Source: Streptomyces sp. NBC_01276 (lineage in GTDB: Bacteria > Actinomycetota > Actinomycetes > Streptomycetales > Streptomycetaceae). Taken from it: DNA of 64,000 bases. Made by a program: the position numbers and the translations under genes. The notes under the pieces are model-generated. The model was not told the origin of the DNA and made no database searches. It saw nothing but the letters and a program-made list of their open reading frames with translations. Positions 42,534 through 52,742 of the stretch are shown here, piece after piece (the stretch's first letter is position 1; the number at the start of each line of letters is the position of its first letter). The stretch covers positions 1,860,001-1,924,000 of the forward strand of contig NZ_CP108442.1 of assembly GCF_041435355.1 (NCBI RefSeq). The letters run 5' to 3'.

Positions 42534-43277
42534 TCAGACGACCAGACCGCCGTCGATGTGGAAGACCTGTCCGGTGATGTACGCGGCGCGGTCGGAGGCC
42601 AGGAAGGACACCAGCTCGGCGACCTCGTGGGCCTCGCCGAAGCGGCCCAGCGGGATCCGGGACGTCATCTCCTTGGCGTGCTTCTCGGACAGGCCCCCGA
42701 CCATGTCGGTGGCGATGAATCCGGGGGCGACGGCGTTGGCCCGCAGGCCGCTGCGGCCGGACTCCTTGGCCAGGGCCTTGGTGAAGCCGATGATCCCGGC
42801 CTTGGTCGCGGAGTAGTTGCTCTGCGTGGCGTTGCCGGCGGCGGCGACCGAGGAGAGGGTGATGATGGTGCCGCGGCGGCGCTTCATCATCGGGAAGGCC
42901 AGCGCCTTGGCGAAGTTGAACGTCCCGTCGAGGTTGGTGCGGACCACCGCGTCCCAGTCCTCGTCCTTCATCATCGCGAGGTGGCCGTCGCGGACGATGC
43001 CGGCGGCGGTGACCAGCACCTCCACCGGGCCCAGTTCGGCCTCGGCCTGCGCGGTGAAGGCCCGGACCTGCTCGCGGTCCGTGACGTCCACGCGGCGGGC
43101 CAGCACCCGCGCCCCCAGCTCCCGGGCGGCCTTCGCGGCGAGCTCGGCGGCCTCCTCGTTGGACTGGTAGCAGAAGGCCACGTCGTGGCCGTCCCGTGCC
43201 AGGGTCTCCACCACGGCCCGGCCGATGCCGCGCGAGCCGCCGGTGACGAGGGCTACCGGCCTCGGTGTCTCGGACAT
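42534..43277 (-). CDS. 3-oxoacyl-ACP reductase, FabG-type ketoreductase
   Basis: SDR-family ketoreductase of 247 residues. The cofactor motif is VALVTGGSRGIGRAV (TGxxxGIG, NADPH type). The catalytic set is Ser in TLSSVAAAGNATQSNYSATKAG with Tyr and Lys as YSATK, and Asn in VVRTNLDGTFN. The end ITGQVFHIDGGLVV is typical FabG. In an operon with KS, CLF and ACP it would reduce each beta-keto group, as expected for a highly reducing type II system, though no obvious dehydratase is in the window. Start ATG 43277. The 128-bp gap upstream contains a 9-bp hairpin. Confidence 0.93.
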   Translation of the reverse strand: MSETPRPVALVTGGSRGIGRAVVETLARDGHDVAFCYQSNEEAAELAAKAARELGARVLARRVDVTDREQVRAFTAQAEAELGPVEVLVTAAGIVRDGHLAMMKDEDWDAVVRTNLDGTFNFAKALAFPMMKRRRGTIITLSSVAAAGNATQSNYSATKAGIIGFTKALAKESGRSGLRANAVAPGFIATDMVGGLSEKHAKEMTSRIPLGRFGEAHEVAELVSFLASDRAAYITGQVFHIDGGLVV

Positions 43278-43370
43278 GGATAGATGCCTCTCTCTTCGGG
43301 ACGCGGGTGCGCGCGTACGCGGGTAAGCGCGGGGGATGGGGGGATGGTGCGCGGGGTGCGGTACGGGGCC

Positions 43371-43396
43371 GGGGGGCGCGGTGGCGTGCGCCCCCC
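43371..43396 (-). terminator. Intra-operon hairpin between CLF and KR genes
   Basis: Perfect 9-bp stem GGGGGGCGC / GCGCCCCCC with an 8-nt loop, 10 bp after the CLF stop on the minus strand. It may attenuate transcription or stabilise the upstream ACP-KS-CLF mRNA. Confidence 0.5.
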
Positions 43397-43405
43397 TCGC
43401 CGGTC

Positions 43406-44506
43406 TCAGCCGAGCCGCAGCAGGGTGGCTCCGACGGTGCCGTCCCGGTCCAGGGCGGTGACCAGCGCGAGCCGGTCCACCAGGGCGGGGTCCGCACCGG
43501 CGTGCGCCAGGACGGCGGCCAGCTGGAAGGCGGCCGAGGCGGCGGTCGCGTCGCCGACGAGCGGGCGTACGGCGATCCGCTCGCCGCCGATCCCCTCCAG
43601 CGCGGACTCCTCCTGCTTGCCGAGCTGCCCCGGCGGGGTGCCCGGCGCGATCAGGGCGACTTCCTCGGGGCCCACGCCCGCGTCGGCGAGCACCTCGGCG
43701 ACGCAGCGGGCCAGCGCGGCCCCGGCGCGTCCGCTCTCCGGGAAGGCCCGGAAGCGGGAACCGAGGACGGTGGCGAGCACCCGTCGGCCTCCCTCGCGGG
43801 CGGCCTCCCCGCTCTCCAGCAGGAACAGCGCGGCGCCCTCGCCGAGCGGGTCGGCCTCGGCCCCGCCGTGGTCGGCGACCCGCTCCAGGCGGGCCCGCTG
43901 GACGGAGAACTCCTCGGCCGCGCCGGCCAGCAGCGCGTTGGCGTGGCCGCCGCGCAGCAGCCGGGAGGCGTAGTTCAGGGCCAGCAGGCCGGTGGCCGAG
44001 CCGCCGGAGACGGTGACGTTGGGGCCCTTGAGGGTGTGCCGGATGGCGCTCTGGCCCGTCGGGCAGTTCATCACCGTGTTGGGGAACCGGGCCGGGTCGA
44101 CGAGGTAGGGCTTCTCCCCCGTCAGGGCGTCCCGGGTGAAGTCCATGATGGACTGGACGCTGCCGGAGGTGCCGAGCACCAGCCCGGTCTTCTCCGGGTC
44201 GGCGGCCAGGCCCTGGCCGAAGTCCTCCAGGAGCTCGCCGACGGTGACGACGGCGATCCCGGTGGCCCGGTCCATGGAGCGGGTGCCCTTGCGGCCGAGC
44301 ACGGCCTTGATGTCGAAGCCCGGGACGAGGCCCGCTTCCCCGTAGGGGACCGGCCACTGCCCGCCGTCGACGGCGGAGGTCGCCGTGGTCCCGGCCAGGA
44401 GTCCCTCGGCGAAGGACCGGCGGCCCAGGCCGTACGGGGAGGTCACGGCCCAGCCCGAGATGACGAGCCGGCGCTCGCGGGGCCGCGCCGCTGCTGTTTC
44501 CGTCAT
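43406..44506 (-). CDS. Chain-length-factor-like ketosynthase homologue (KS-beta)
   Basis: Thiolase-fold protein of 366 residues homologous to beta-ketoacyl synthases but without the nucleophilic Cys: the active-site region reads NVTVSGGSATGLLALNYASRLL, with Ser at the Cys position. The catalytic His motifs are also lost (ALIAPGTPPGQLG, VGDATAASAAFQLA). It is therefore the KS-beta/chain-length factor partner of the KS at 44503. It is shorter than most CLFs. ATG 44506 overlaps the KS stop (ATGA), the normal arrangement for the obligate heterodimer. The heterodimer decides the number of elongations. Confidence 0.88.
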   Translation of the reverse strand: MTETAAARPRERRLVISGWAVTSPYGLGRRSFAEGLLAGTTATSAVDGGQWPVPYGEAGLVPGFDIKAVLGRKGTRSMDRATGIAVVTVGELLEDFGQGLAADPEKTGLVLGTSGSVQSIMDFTRDALTGEKPYLVDPARFPNTVMNCPTGQSAIRHTLKGPNVTVSGGSATGLLALNYASRLLRGGHANALLAGAAEEFSVQRARLERVADHGGAEADPLGEGAALFLLESGEAAREGGRRVLATVLGSRFRAFPESGRAGAALARCVAEVLADAGVGPEEVALIAPGTPPGQLGKQEESALEGIGGERIAVRPLVGDATAASAAFQLAAVLAHAGADPALVDRLALVTALDRDGTVGATLLRLG

Positions 44507-45768
44507 GCGACTGCGCTCCTGTCTTCCCAGTGGCCGAGGACGAGGACGGCGTTGTTGCCGCCGAAGGCGAGTCCGTTGTTCTGCACGACCTTGAGGTCGG
44601 CTTCGACCGCCTCGTTCGGTACGCAGTCCACGCCGCACTCGGGGTCGGTGGTGCGGTGGTTGATGGTCGGCGGGATGAATCCCTCGCGCAGGGCGAGGGC
44701 GCAGGCCGCCGAGGCCAGGGCGCTGGCGGCGCCCATGGTGTGGCCGATCATCGACTTGATGGAGACGGTGCGCGGCAGGTCCTCGCCGAACACCTGACGG
44801 ATCGCGCCGACCTCGGTGACGTCGTTCGCCCTGGTCCCGGTGCCGTGCGCGGAGATGAAGTCCACGTCGGCGGGGGTGATCCCGGCGTTGGCGTGCGCCG
44901 CGGTGATGCAGCGGGCGATCGAGTCCCGGTCGGGGGCGACCGGGTGGCTGGCGTCGCAGGACAGGCCGTAGCCGAGGACCTCGGCGTAGATCCGGGCGCC
45001 GCGGGCCAGCGCGGACTCCAGCGACTCCATGAGCAGGATGCCGGCGCCCTCGCCCGTGAGGATGCCCTGCCGGTCGGCGTCGAAGGGCCGGCACACGTCG
45101 GGGGCGATGGTCCCGAGCCGGTAGAAGCCGGTGAACGTCTTGCGGCACAGGGCGTCGGCCCCGCCGCACAGGGCCATCTCCACGTCTCCGGAGCTGATCG
45201 CGTCGTAGCCGTAGCCGACCGCGTAGTTCCCGGCGGCGCAGGCGGTGGGGACGGTGACCGTCTCCACGTCCTCCAGGCCGAGTTCGCGGACGATGCCGGC
45301 GGAGAGCCGGCCCGGCCAGACGCGGCGGGCGACCACCGGGTCGAGGGCGTCCTCGTCCCCGGCGACCTGGAGCCCGGTGAGGTGGTCCAGGTCGCGGGAC
45401 TCGCCGTCGGTGGTGCCGACCGAGACCAGGGAGCGCCTGGCCCGGACGTCCGCCTCGGTGAGACCGCCGTCGGCCACCGCCATCCGGGCCCCGGCGACCG
45501 CGAACTGGGCGGCCCGGCCGAGCTCGTCGGCCGGCAGCTCGCGCAGCCAGGCCTCCGGCTCGAAGTCGGTGATCTCGCAGGCGTTGGAGTGGGCGAAGCC
45601 GGTGGTGTCGAACGCGCTGATGGGCTTGGCCCCGCTGCGTCCGGCGCGCAGGCCCTCGGCGAAGGCGTCCACGCCCGTGCCGATGCTCGTCACGACACCG
45701 AGACCCGTGATCACCACCCGGTGCCGGGCAGCGGTCCGCTGCCCCGTCGCGGCCGTCTCGGTGGTCAC
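44503..45768 (-). CDS. Beta-ketoacyl synthase, type II PKS/FAS (KS-alpha)
   Basis: Condensing enzyme of 421 residues. The nucleophile is in TVPTACAAGNYAVGYG (Cys about residue 177). The two catalytic His motifs are DFISAHGTGTRANDVTEV and KSMIGHTMGAASALA. The C-terminal LAFGGNNAVLVLG is also typical. GTG 45768 overlaps the ACP stop (GTGA) and the gene overlaps the CLF gene at its end, so ACP-KS-CLF form a minimal type II polyketide synthase. With only a KR beside them and no aromatase or cyclase, a short reduced or polyene-type acyl chain is more likely than an aromatic polyketide. Confidence 0.94.
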   Translation of the reverse strand: MTTETAATGQRTAARHRVVITGLGVVTSIGTGVDAFAEGLRAGRSGAKPISAFDTTGFAHSNACEITDFEPEAWLRELPADELGRAAQFAVAGARMAVADGGLTEADVRARRSLVSVGTTDGESRDLDHLTGLQVAGDEDALDPVVARRVWPGRLSAGIVRELGLEDVETVTVPTACAAGNYAVGYGYDAISSGDVEMALCGGADALCRKTFTGFYRLGTIAPDVCRPFDADRQGILTGEGAGILLMESLESALARGARIYAEVLGYGLSCDASHPVAPDRDSIARCITAAHANAGITPADVDFISAHGTGTRANDVTEVGAIRQVFGEDLPRTVSIKSMIGHTMGAASALASAACALALREGFIPPTINHRTTDPECGVDCVPNEAVEADLKVVQNNGLAFGGNNAVLVLGHWEDRSAVA

Positions 45769-46028
45769 TTGCCCTCGGCCTCCGCGATCACGGCGTAGAC
45801 GCCGACCAGGTTGACCATGCGGCTGAGCTCGGACTGCTCCAGCGTGATGCCGAAGACCCGCTCCAGCGAGGCCAGGATCTCGATGGTGCGCAGGGAGTCC
45901 GCGTCGTGCTCCTCCTTGAAGAGGCTCGTCTCGGTCACCTCGTCGAGGTCGAGTTCGAGGATGTCGCAGACGATTTCCTTGATCTGCTCCTTGCGCCCGG
46001 CGTCGAGGGCGGGGATCTGGGTGGTCAT
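45765..46028 (-). CDS. Acyl carrier protein
   Basis: ACP of 87 residues with the phosphopantetheine Ser in EEHDADSLRTIEIL (near residue 44). It carries the growing chain of the KS/CLF pair. ATG 46028 is preceded by GGAGGAAC. It is the first gene of the PKS operon, and a SARP-type repeat pair lies 136 bp upstream inside the end of the SbnA gene. One of the two PPTases should activate it. Confidence 0.94.
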   Translation of the reverse strand: MTTQIPALDAGRKEQIKEIVCDILELDLDEVTETSLFKEEHDADSLRTIEILASLERVFGITLEQSELSRMVNLVGVYAVIAEAEGK

Positions 46029-46163
46029 CTGATGTTCCTCCAGGTGAAGGGCGGTCCGCGGCGGACCTGCCGGTGCCGTGCCGGGTGGGCGCCCGGTGGG
46101 TTTTCGGGGTGGGGGGCTGGCGGGGCCAGCGGTGGTGCGATGGTTCGATGGTGGGAGGGGCCG

Positions 46164-46185
46164 CTATCAGTGGCCTATATCCACC
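46164..46185 (-). promoter_or_regulatory. SARP-type repeat pair upstream of the type II PKS operon
   Basis: Plus-strand CTATCAGTGGC (46164-46174) then CTATATCCACC (46175-46185), TAT cores 11 bp apart. On the coding strand these read ATATAGGCCAC and TGATAGCGGC. The pair overlaps the stop codon region of the upstream sbnA-like gene. Confidence 0.58.
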
Positions 46186-47201
46186 AGGTGCGGAGTGAGG
46201 CCCGCGGACCGGGGCTCCTTCCACAGGTGCGAGACCTCGCCGAACTGGCGGTACACCCAGGCGTCGTCGTAGATCGTCTCCAGGTAGCGGTCGCCGCCGT
46301 CGGGCAGGACGAGCACCACGTTCGAGCCGGGGATGATGTCGGGGGCGATCCGTTCCAGTGCCGCGACGACGGCCCCTGAGGAGCCGCCGGCGAGCACCGC
46401 CTCGTCACGGACGAGGCGCCGGCAGCCGACGACGCAGTCGAGGTCGCCGACGTGGATGACCCGGTCCGCGTCCGAGGGACGCAGCAGCCGGGGCACCACC
46501 GAGGCGCCGTGGCCCGGGATGAGCCGGGTGCGGCGCTCCTGCGGGCCGAAGAGCACGCTGCCGATGGCGTCCACGGCGTTGATCGTGGTGTTCATCCCGT
46601 GCCGGCGGATGTACTCCGCGCAGCCGCCCAGGGTTCCGCTGGTGCCCGCGGCCACGACGAGCTGGTCGACGCGGCCGTCGAGGGCCTCGGCGATCTCGCG
46701 CATCGTGTTCTGGTGGGCGATGGGGTTGAGGGGGTTGGAGTACTGGTCGGGCCAGTAGGCGTCGGGCGTCACGGCGACGAGGTCGGCCACCCGGCGGAGC
46801 CGGGCCGGCAGCAGTTCACCGGTGGCCGGATCGGGGTCGACGACGATCTCGACCTCGGCCCCGTAGGCCCGCAGGATCGCGACGTTCTGCCGGGTCGTCC
46901 TGGCGTCCACCACGCAGATGAAACGCAGTCCGAAATACCCGCAGATCTGGGCGAGCCCGATCGCGAGATTGCCGGAACTCGACTCGATCACGGTTGATTT
47001 TCCGGGTACGAGTTCCCCGGTTCTGATGCGCGCCAGCACCATGGAGAGTGCTGAGCGGTCCTTGATACTTCCTCCGGGATTGAACCGCTCCACCTTGGCG
47101 AACACCCGCGAGCCGAGGCCCGGCAGCAAACGCTCCAGTTCGATGAGCGGAGTTCCTCCCACGGTGGAGAGGATTCCCTTCGTCCCTTCTTCGTACGGCA
47201 T
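46167..47201 (-). CDS. sbnA: SbnA-type O-phosphoserine-dependent 2,3-diaminopropionate precursor synthase
   Basis: PLP enzyme of 344 residues in the cysteine synthase family, SbnA branch. The PLP-Lys lies in RFNPGGSIKDRSAL, the phosphate/amino loop in VIESSSGNLAIGLAQI, and the PLP phosphate site in VVAAGTSGTLGGCAEYIR. SbnA condenses O-phospho-L-serine with L-glutamate to N-(1-amino-1-carboxy-2-ethyl)-glutamate, which SbnB oxidises to L-2,3-diaminopropionate. SbnB is encoded 10 kb away at 56290. The C-terminal extension (VYRQFGEVSHLWKEPRSAG) fits SbnA rather than CysK. The gene is divergent from the halogenase gene across four 11-bp-spaced repeats. I infer diaminopropionate as an NRPS building block. 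Confidence 0.88.
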   Translation of the reverse strand: MPYEEGTKGILSTVGGTPLIELERLLPGLGSRVFAKVERFNPGGSIKDRSALSMVLARIRTGELVPGKSTVIESSSGNLAIGLAQICGYFGLRFICVVDARTTRQNVAILRAYGAEVEIVVDPDPATGELLPARLRRVADLVAVTPDAYWPDQYSNPLNPIAHQNTMREIAEALDGRVDQLVVAAGTSGTLGGCAEYIRRHGMNTTINAVDAIGSVLFGPQERRTRLIPGHGASVVPRLLRPSDADRVIHVGDLDCVVGCRRLVRDEAVLAGGSSGAVVAALERIAPDIIPGSNVVLVLPDGGDRYLETIYDDAWVYRQFGEVSHLWKEPRSAGLTPHLVDIGH

Positions 47202-47255
47202 CTGATGCAGCCATCCTCTGCTGGGAGTTGCGGGGTGCGGATACAGCGTGATTGA

Positions 47256-48980
<1,725 letters not shown>

Positions 48981-49007
48981 TCCGCAGTCGCTTCCTCCCG
49001 GTGCGCA

Positions 49008-49043
49008 GGCCCGGAGCCGGCCCCTCCCTCCGGCTTCCGGGCC
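49008..49043 (+). terminator. Hairpin between halogenase and flavin reductase genes
   Basis: GGCCCGGAGCCGG (49008-49020) pairs with CCGGCTTCCGGGCC (49030-49043) with one bulged T and a 9-nt loop, 28 bp past the halogenase stop. It may attenuate transcription so that halogenase mRNA exceeds reductase mRNA. Confidence 0.5.
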
Positions 49044-49077
49044 CGCGCCGCACCCCGATCCCCAGGAGTCCCCACAG

Positions 49078-49773
49078 ATGTCCCGTACCTCCCAGCCCTC
49101 CCCGTCCCTGCGCGCCGATCAGTCCGACGGCGCGGCCGAAGCCGACATCCGCCCCCTGATGTCGGCGTTCCCGTCCGGTGTCTCGGTGATCACCACGATC
49201 GGCACGGATTCCGAGCCGCGCGGCATGACCTGCAGCTCCCTCGCCAGCGTGGCCCTCTCCCCGCCCACCGTCGTGCTGTGCCTGCGCACGCAGAGCCCGA
49301 CCGTGCAGGCCGTGCTGGAGACCGGCCAGGTCGCCGTCAACCTGCTCCACGAGAACGCCCGTCCCGTCTCCGACCTGTTCGCCTCGGGCGCCCCGGACCG
49401 CTTCGCGCGGACCGAGTGGCGGCTCCCGCTGGGGGCCGGCGGCCCGCACCTGGCGGCGGCCTCGCACGCCGTCGCCGACGGCGAGGTGGTCAGGGCCGTC
49501 GAGTTCGGCGACCACACCGCGGTGTTCGTCCGGGTCACCCGGGTCTCGCTGCACGACGGGGAGGAGCCCCTGCTGTACGGCAAGCGCAGGTACGCCCGCT
49601 GGACCGATGCCACCGCCGTGCCCGGCCCGCCCGCCGCGGCCCCACCCCTGCCGGCGATACCCGCCCCGCCCGCCGCCGCCACGCCGGCCCCGTCCGCCCC
49701 GTTGACCGCGTCGGCCCCGTCGGCCGCGTCGGCCGCGTCGGCACCCAAGGAGGCCGCCCGTGTCCGCCCGTGA
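49078..49773 (+). CDS. Flavin reductase, halogenase partner
   Basis: Flavin reductase-like (HpaC/RebF type) protein of 231 residues that reduces FAD with NAD(P)H and hands FADH2 to the halogenase. Core motifs are MSAFPSGVSVITTIG, GMTCSSLASVALSPPTVVLCL (flavin-binding), VNLLHENARPVSDLFAS and LLYGKRRYARW. The catalytic fold ends near residue 185. The last 45 residues are an Ala/Pro-rich tail not needed by the family. ATG 49078 is preceded by AGGAG. The 3' end overlaps the antiporter gene by 14 bp. Confidence 0.9.
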   Translation: MSRTSQPSPSLRADQSDGAAEADIRPLMSAFPSGVSVITTIGTDSEPRGMTCSSLASVALSPPTVVLCLRTQSPTVQAVLETGQVAVNLLHENARPVSDLFASGAPDRFARTEWRLPLGAGGPHLAAASHAVADGEVVRAVEFGDHTAVFVRVTRVSLHDGEEPLLYGKRRYARWTDATAVPGPPAAAPPLPAIPAPPAAATPAPSAPLTASAPSAASAASAPKEAARVRP

Positions 49774-51070
49774 CCCGCTCCCCGACCTGCTGATCGCGAT
49801 CCCCGCGGTCATCATCTCGTGCAAGGCCGGCGCGATGCTCTTCCGCCGCCTCGGTCAGCCGCCGGTGGTCGGCGAGATCGCCGTCGGCATCCTGCTGGGC
49901 CCCTCGCTCCTCGGCTGGCTGTGGCCCTCGGCCCAGACATGGCTGTTCCCCGGGACGGTCCTGCCGTTCACCGGGGCGTTCGGAAATCTGGGTCTGCTGG
50001 CGTTCATGTTCCTCGTGGGCCTGGAGCTGAACCTCTCCGCCCTGCGCGGGCACAGCCGTACGGCCATCGCCGTCAGCCAGGCGAGCATCGCGCTCCCTCT
50101 GCTCCTCGGCTCCGGGCTGGCCCTCCTGATGTACGACACGCTGGCCCCCAAGGGGGTCTCCAAGATCGCGTTCGTCCTGTTCATCGCGGTGTCCATGAGC
50201 ATCACCGCGTTCCCGGTGCTGGCCCGGATCCTGACCGACCGGGGGCTCTACAACACCCGGATCGGCGCCCTGGCCATGGCCTGCGCGGCGGTGGACGACG
50301 TGACCGCCTGGTGCCTGCTGGCCGCGGTGGTCGCCGTCAGCACCAGCAGCTCCCCCATCGAGGCGGCCACCACGGCGGCCCTGGCGGCCCTGTTCCTGGC
50401 CTTCATGATCTACGCCGTCCGGCCGCTGCTGGCCAAGTGGGCGACGCGGGCCGCCCGTACGGTGGACTCCGTCGTGCTGGTCGTACTGTTCAGCGGGCTG
50501 TGCCTGTCGGCCTTCACCACGGACAAGATCGGCGTGCACGCCCTGTTCGGCGCCTTCGTCTTCGGCGTGATCACCCCGCGCGGCTCCCGGGTGATCGAGC
50601 TGTGCGCGGCCCGGCTGCGGGCCTTCACCATCCCGATCCTGCTGCCGCTGTTCTTCGTCAACACCGGTCTGCGCACCGACGTGGGGCTGGTGGTCGCCGA
50701 CCCGATGATGTGGGTGTGGGCCCTGGCCGTCATGGTCGTCGCCTTCCTCGGCAAGTGGGGCGGCAGCACCTCCGCGGCGCGGGCCACCGGCCAGTCCTGG
50801 CGGGACGCCATGTCGATCGGCGCCCTGATGAACTGCCGCGGTCTGACCGAGCTGGTGGTGCTGAACCTGGGGCTGGAACTGGGGGTGATCGGGCCGGACC
50901 TGTTCACCATGCTGGTCCTGATGGCCCTGCTCACCACGGCGGTCACCAGCCCCGCGCTGTCCTGGATCCGCCGGAAGGTGCCACGGGGCACGGAGGCCGA
51001 CGACACGGCCGACGGTCCCCTGGCACACGATCCGGTGCAGTTGCCGGCCCAGGCCGCCGCGGTCTCCTGA
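49760..51070 (+). CDS. CPA2-type cation/proton antiporter
   Basis: Integral membrane protein of 436 residues with about 12 helices in the Na+/H+ (K+/H+) exchanger CPA2 fold. The key loop MACAAVDDVTAWCLLA contains the double Asp that binds and moves cations. Other family blocks are PVVGEIAVGILLGPSLLGWLWP, LGLLAFMFLVGLELN and LMNCRGLTELVVLNLGLELG. There is no C-terminal Trk/RCK domain. GTG 49760 starts within the end of the flavin reductase gene, so the two are co-translated. A similar halogenase, flavin reductase and antiporter grouping is known from the rebeccamycin cluster. It may support resistance or export by coupling to the proton gradient. Confidence 0.9.
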   Translation: MSARDPLPDLLIAIPAVIISCKAGAMLFRRLGQPPVVGEIAVGILLGPSLLGWLWPSAQTWLFPGTVLPFTGAFGNLGLLAFMFLVGLELNLSALRGHSRTAIAVSQASIALPLLLGSGLALLMYDTLAPKGVSKIAFVLFIAVSMSITAFPVLARILTDRGLYNTRIGALAMACAAVDDVTAWCLLAAVVAVSTSSSPIEAATTAALAALFLAFMIYAVRPLLAKWATRAARTVDSVVLVVLFSGLCLSAFTTDKIGVHALFGAFVFGVITPRGSRVIELCAARLRAFTIPILLPLFFVNTGLRTDVGLVVADPMMWVWALAVMVVAFLGKWGGSTSAARATGQSWRDAMSIGALMNCRGLTELVVLNLGLELGVIGPDLFTMLVLMALLTTAVTSPALSWIRRKVPRGTEADDTADGPLAHDPVQLPAQAAAVS

Positions 51071-51128
51071 GGCGTACCCCACCGGGACCCGCTCCCGCAC
51101 CCGCACCCGTTCCCTGACCGCGACCCGC

Positions 51129-51174
51129 CGTGCGGCCGTACCGTCCCCCTCCCAGGGACCGGTACGGCCGCACG
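51129..51174. terminator. Strong bidirectional terminator
   Basis: Perfect 15-bp inverted repeat (51129-51143 with 51160-51174; CGTGCGGCCGTACCG and its complement) with a partly paired 16-nt loop (TCCC/GGGA), between the convergent antiporter and trpD genes. Confidence 0.85.
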
Positions 51175-51215
51175 CCCGTGTTTCGCGCGTCATGCCCGCC
51201 CTACGTGTCCACCGC

Positions 51216-52283
51216 TCACCGCCCCGCCGCGGCGAGCGGTGCCCCGGCGTGTCCGGCGGCGGCCCGCACCCAGCGGTCCAGCACCGCTTCCGCGGCCCCC
51301 GAGTCGAGGGCCTCCGCCGCCACGGCGACGGCTTCCCGCAGCCGCTCGGTGACCCCGCGCCCGCCCGCCGGCCCGGCGGCGGCCAGCGCGGCCCCCGCCG
51401 ACAGCAGCACCGCGTCGCGGACCGGGCCCCGCTCCCCGCCGGCGAACAGCCGTCGGGCCACCTGCGCGTTGTACGCGGCGTCGGCGCCCCGCAGGGCGTC
51501 GGCCGGGGCGAACGCGATGCCGAGGTCGCGGGGGTCGAAGGATTCCTCCCGGACCCTTCCCCCCTCGACGCTCAGCACGGTCGAGGTGCTGGTGACGCTG
51601 AGCTCGTCGAGCCCGTCGTCCCCGCGGAACACCAGGGCGCTCGTGCCCCTGCGGGCCAGCACCCCCGCGATGAGCGGGAGCAGCCGCGCGTCGGCCACCC
51701 CGACCGCCTGGGCGGTCGGCCGGGCCGGGTTGGTCAGCGGCCCGAGGGCGTTGAAGACGGTCGGGATCCCCAACTGCTTGCGCACCGGCGAGGCGTGCCG
51801 CATCGAGGGGTGGAAGTCGGGGGCGAAGCAGAAGGTGATCCCCGCTTCCTCCACCAGCGCCGCGACCCGGGCCGGCGGCAGGCGCAGGGTGACCCCGAGC
51901 GCCTCCAGCACGTCCGCGGATCCCGAGGCCGAACTCGACGCCCTGTTGCCGTGCTTGACGACCCGGGCCCCGGCGCCGGCCGCGACGATCGCCGACATGG
52001 TGGAGATGTTGACCGTACGGGCGCCGTCGCCCCCCGTGCCGACCACGTCGACCGTGGCGCCGGGCACGTCGAGGGTCACCGCGTGGTCGAGCAGGGCACG
52101 TACCAGACCCTCCAGTTCGCCGACCGTCTCCCCCTTGCCGCGCAGGGCGACCAGGAAGCCGGCGAGCTGGGCGTCGGTGGCCTCGCCGCGCATGACCTGG
52201 TGCATGGCCCAGCCGGTGTCGGCCTGAGCGAGGTCCCGGCCGGCGAGGAGGGTCTCCAGCAGCGTGCTCCAGTTGCGGTCCAT
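51216..52283 (-). CDS. trpD: Anthranilate phosphoribosyltransferase
   Basis: TrpD of 355 residues, converting anthranilate and PRPP to N-phosphoribosyl-anthranilate in tryptophan synthesis. Signatures: [18 protein letters not shown] (PRPP site), [50 protein letters not shown] with ALGPLTNPA, and [12 protein letters not shown] chose ATG 52283, whose A/T bases overlap the stop of the small secreted-peptide gene (ATGA). A start nine bases earlier (MAL) is possible. With DAHP synthase and TrpE/TrpG nearby it forms a dedicated tryptophan-supply set. TrpC, TrpF, TrpA and TrpB are not in the window and must come from primary metabolism. Confidence 0.94.
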   Translation of the reverse strand: MDRNWSTLLETLLAGRDLAQADTGWAMHQVMRGEATDAQLAGFLVALRGKGETVGELEGLVRALLDHAVTLDVPGATVDVVGTGGDGARTVNISTMSAIVAAGAGARVVKHGNRASSSASGSADVLEALGVTLRLPPARVAALVEEAGITFCFAPDFHPSMRHASPVRKQLGIPTVFNALGPLTNPARPTAQAVGVADARLLPLIAGVLARRGTSALVFRGDDGLDELSVTSTSTVLSVEGGRVREESFDPRDLGIAFAPADALRGADAAYNAQVARRLFAGGERGPVRDAVLLSAGAALAAAGPAGGRGVTERLREAVAVAAEALDSGAAEAVLDRWVRAAAGHAGAPLAAAGR

Positions 52284-52477
52284 CAGTGCCATTCTCCGGA
52301 TTCGGACGTGGTGGTGGGAACGGGGACGGGCGTGGCACCCGGGGTGCCGTCGGCGGTGATGCTGACCGGGGCGGCGTCGGATCCCTCTTCGGCGATCTGC
52401 ACTCCGCCGGCCACGGCCACGGCCACGGCGATGGCGATGGTGATCCGCTTGACCTGGGTGCGCCACGTGTTCTGCAT
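52283..52477 (-). CDS. Small secreted or membrane-anchored peptide, unknown
   Basis: Open frame of 64 residues with a likely signal sequence: basic [11 protein letters not shown], a hydrophobic [15 protein letters not shown] core, then a short acidic and Pro/Thr-rich tail ending [10 protein letters not shown]. Its TGA overlaps the trpD ATG, which argues that it is translated and coupled to trpD. A purine-rich GGGAGAAG lies upstream. No family is recognised. It could be a leader-type peptide whose translation controls trpD, but it has no run of Trp codons (two Trp in total), so classical attenuation is unlikely. Confidence 0.55.
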   Translation of the reverse strand: MQNTWRTQVKRITIAIAVAVAVAGGVQIAEEGSDAAPVSITADGTPGATPVPVPTTTSESGEWH

Positions 52478-52595
52478 CTCGGTTCTTCTCCCCCGTTGAG
52501 TCCCACTTGAGTTCCGGTCTGTTCCGGTGAGAAGAACACTAGGAAGGAGCGGCTTCGAGCTGATATCGCTCTGCTTCCAGGGCCTGGCACATTTC

Positions 52596-52613
52596 GATAA
52601 TGACGATATAACT
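52596..52613 (-). promoter_or_regulatory. Weak SARP-type repeat pair upstream of the small peptide/trpD genes
   Basis: GATAATGAC then GATATAAC (52596-52613) place ATA cores at 52597 and 52608, 11 bp apart, but the polarity and flanks match the other operators poorly. It lies 119 bp upstream of the small peptide start. Confidence 0.3.
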
Positions 52614-52624
52614 GCTGGTCAGAT

Positions 52625-52659
52625 GGTGCCCCGATGTCGATAACGAGCATCGGGGCACC
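52625..52659 (-). terminator. Inverted repeat downstream of the DAHP synthase gene
   Basis: Perfect 12-bp arms GGTGCCCCGATG / CATCGGGGCACC with an 11-nt loop TCGATAACGAG, 84 bp beyond the DAHP synthase stop. Terminator is the likeliest role; the long dyad with an ATAA centre could also be an operator for the trpD unit. Confidence 0.6.
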
Positions 52660-52742
52660 GCTTGACCAGCGGACCGGGGCCGCTGGAGGACCGCTTGAGG
52701 ACCCGTCGCGGCCCGGTCGGCGATAAAGCCGGAAGCGGAGGC

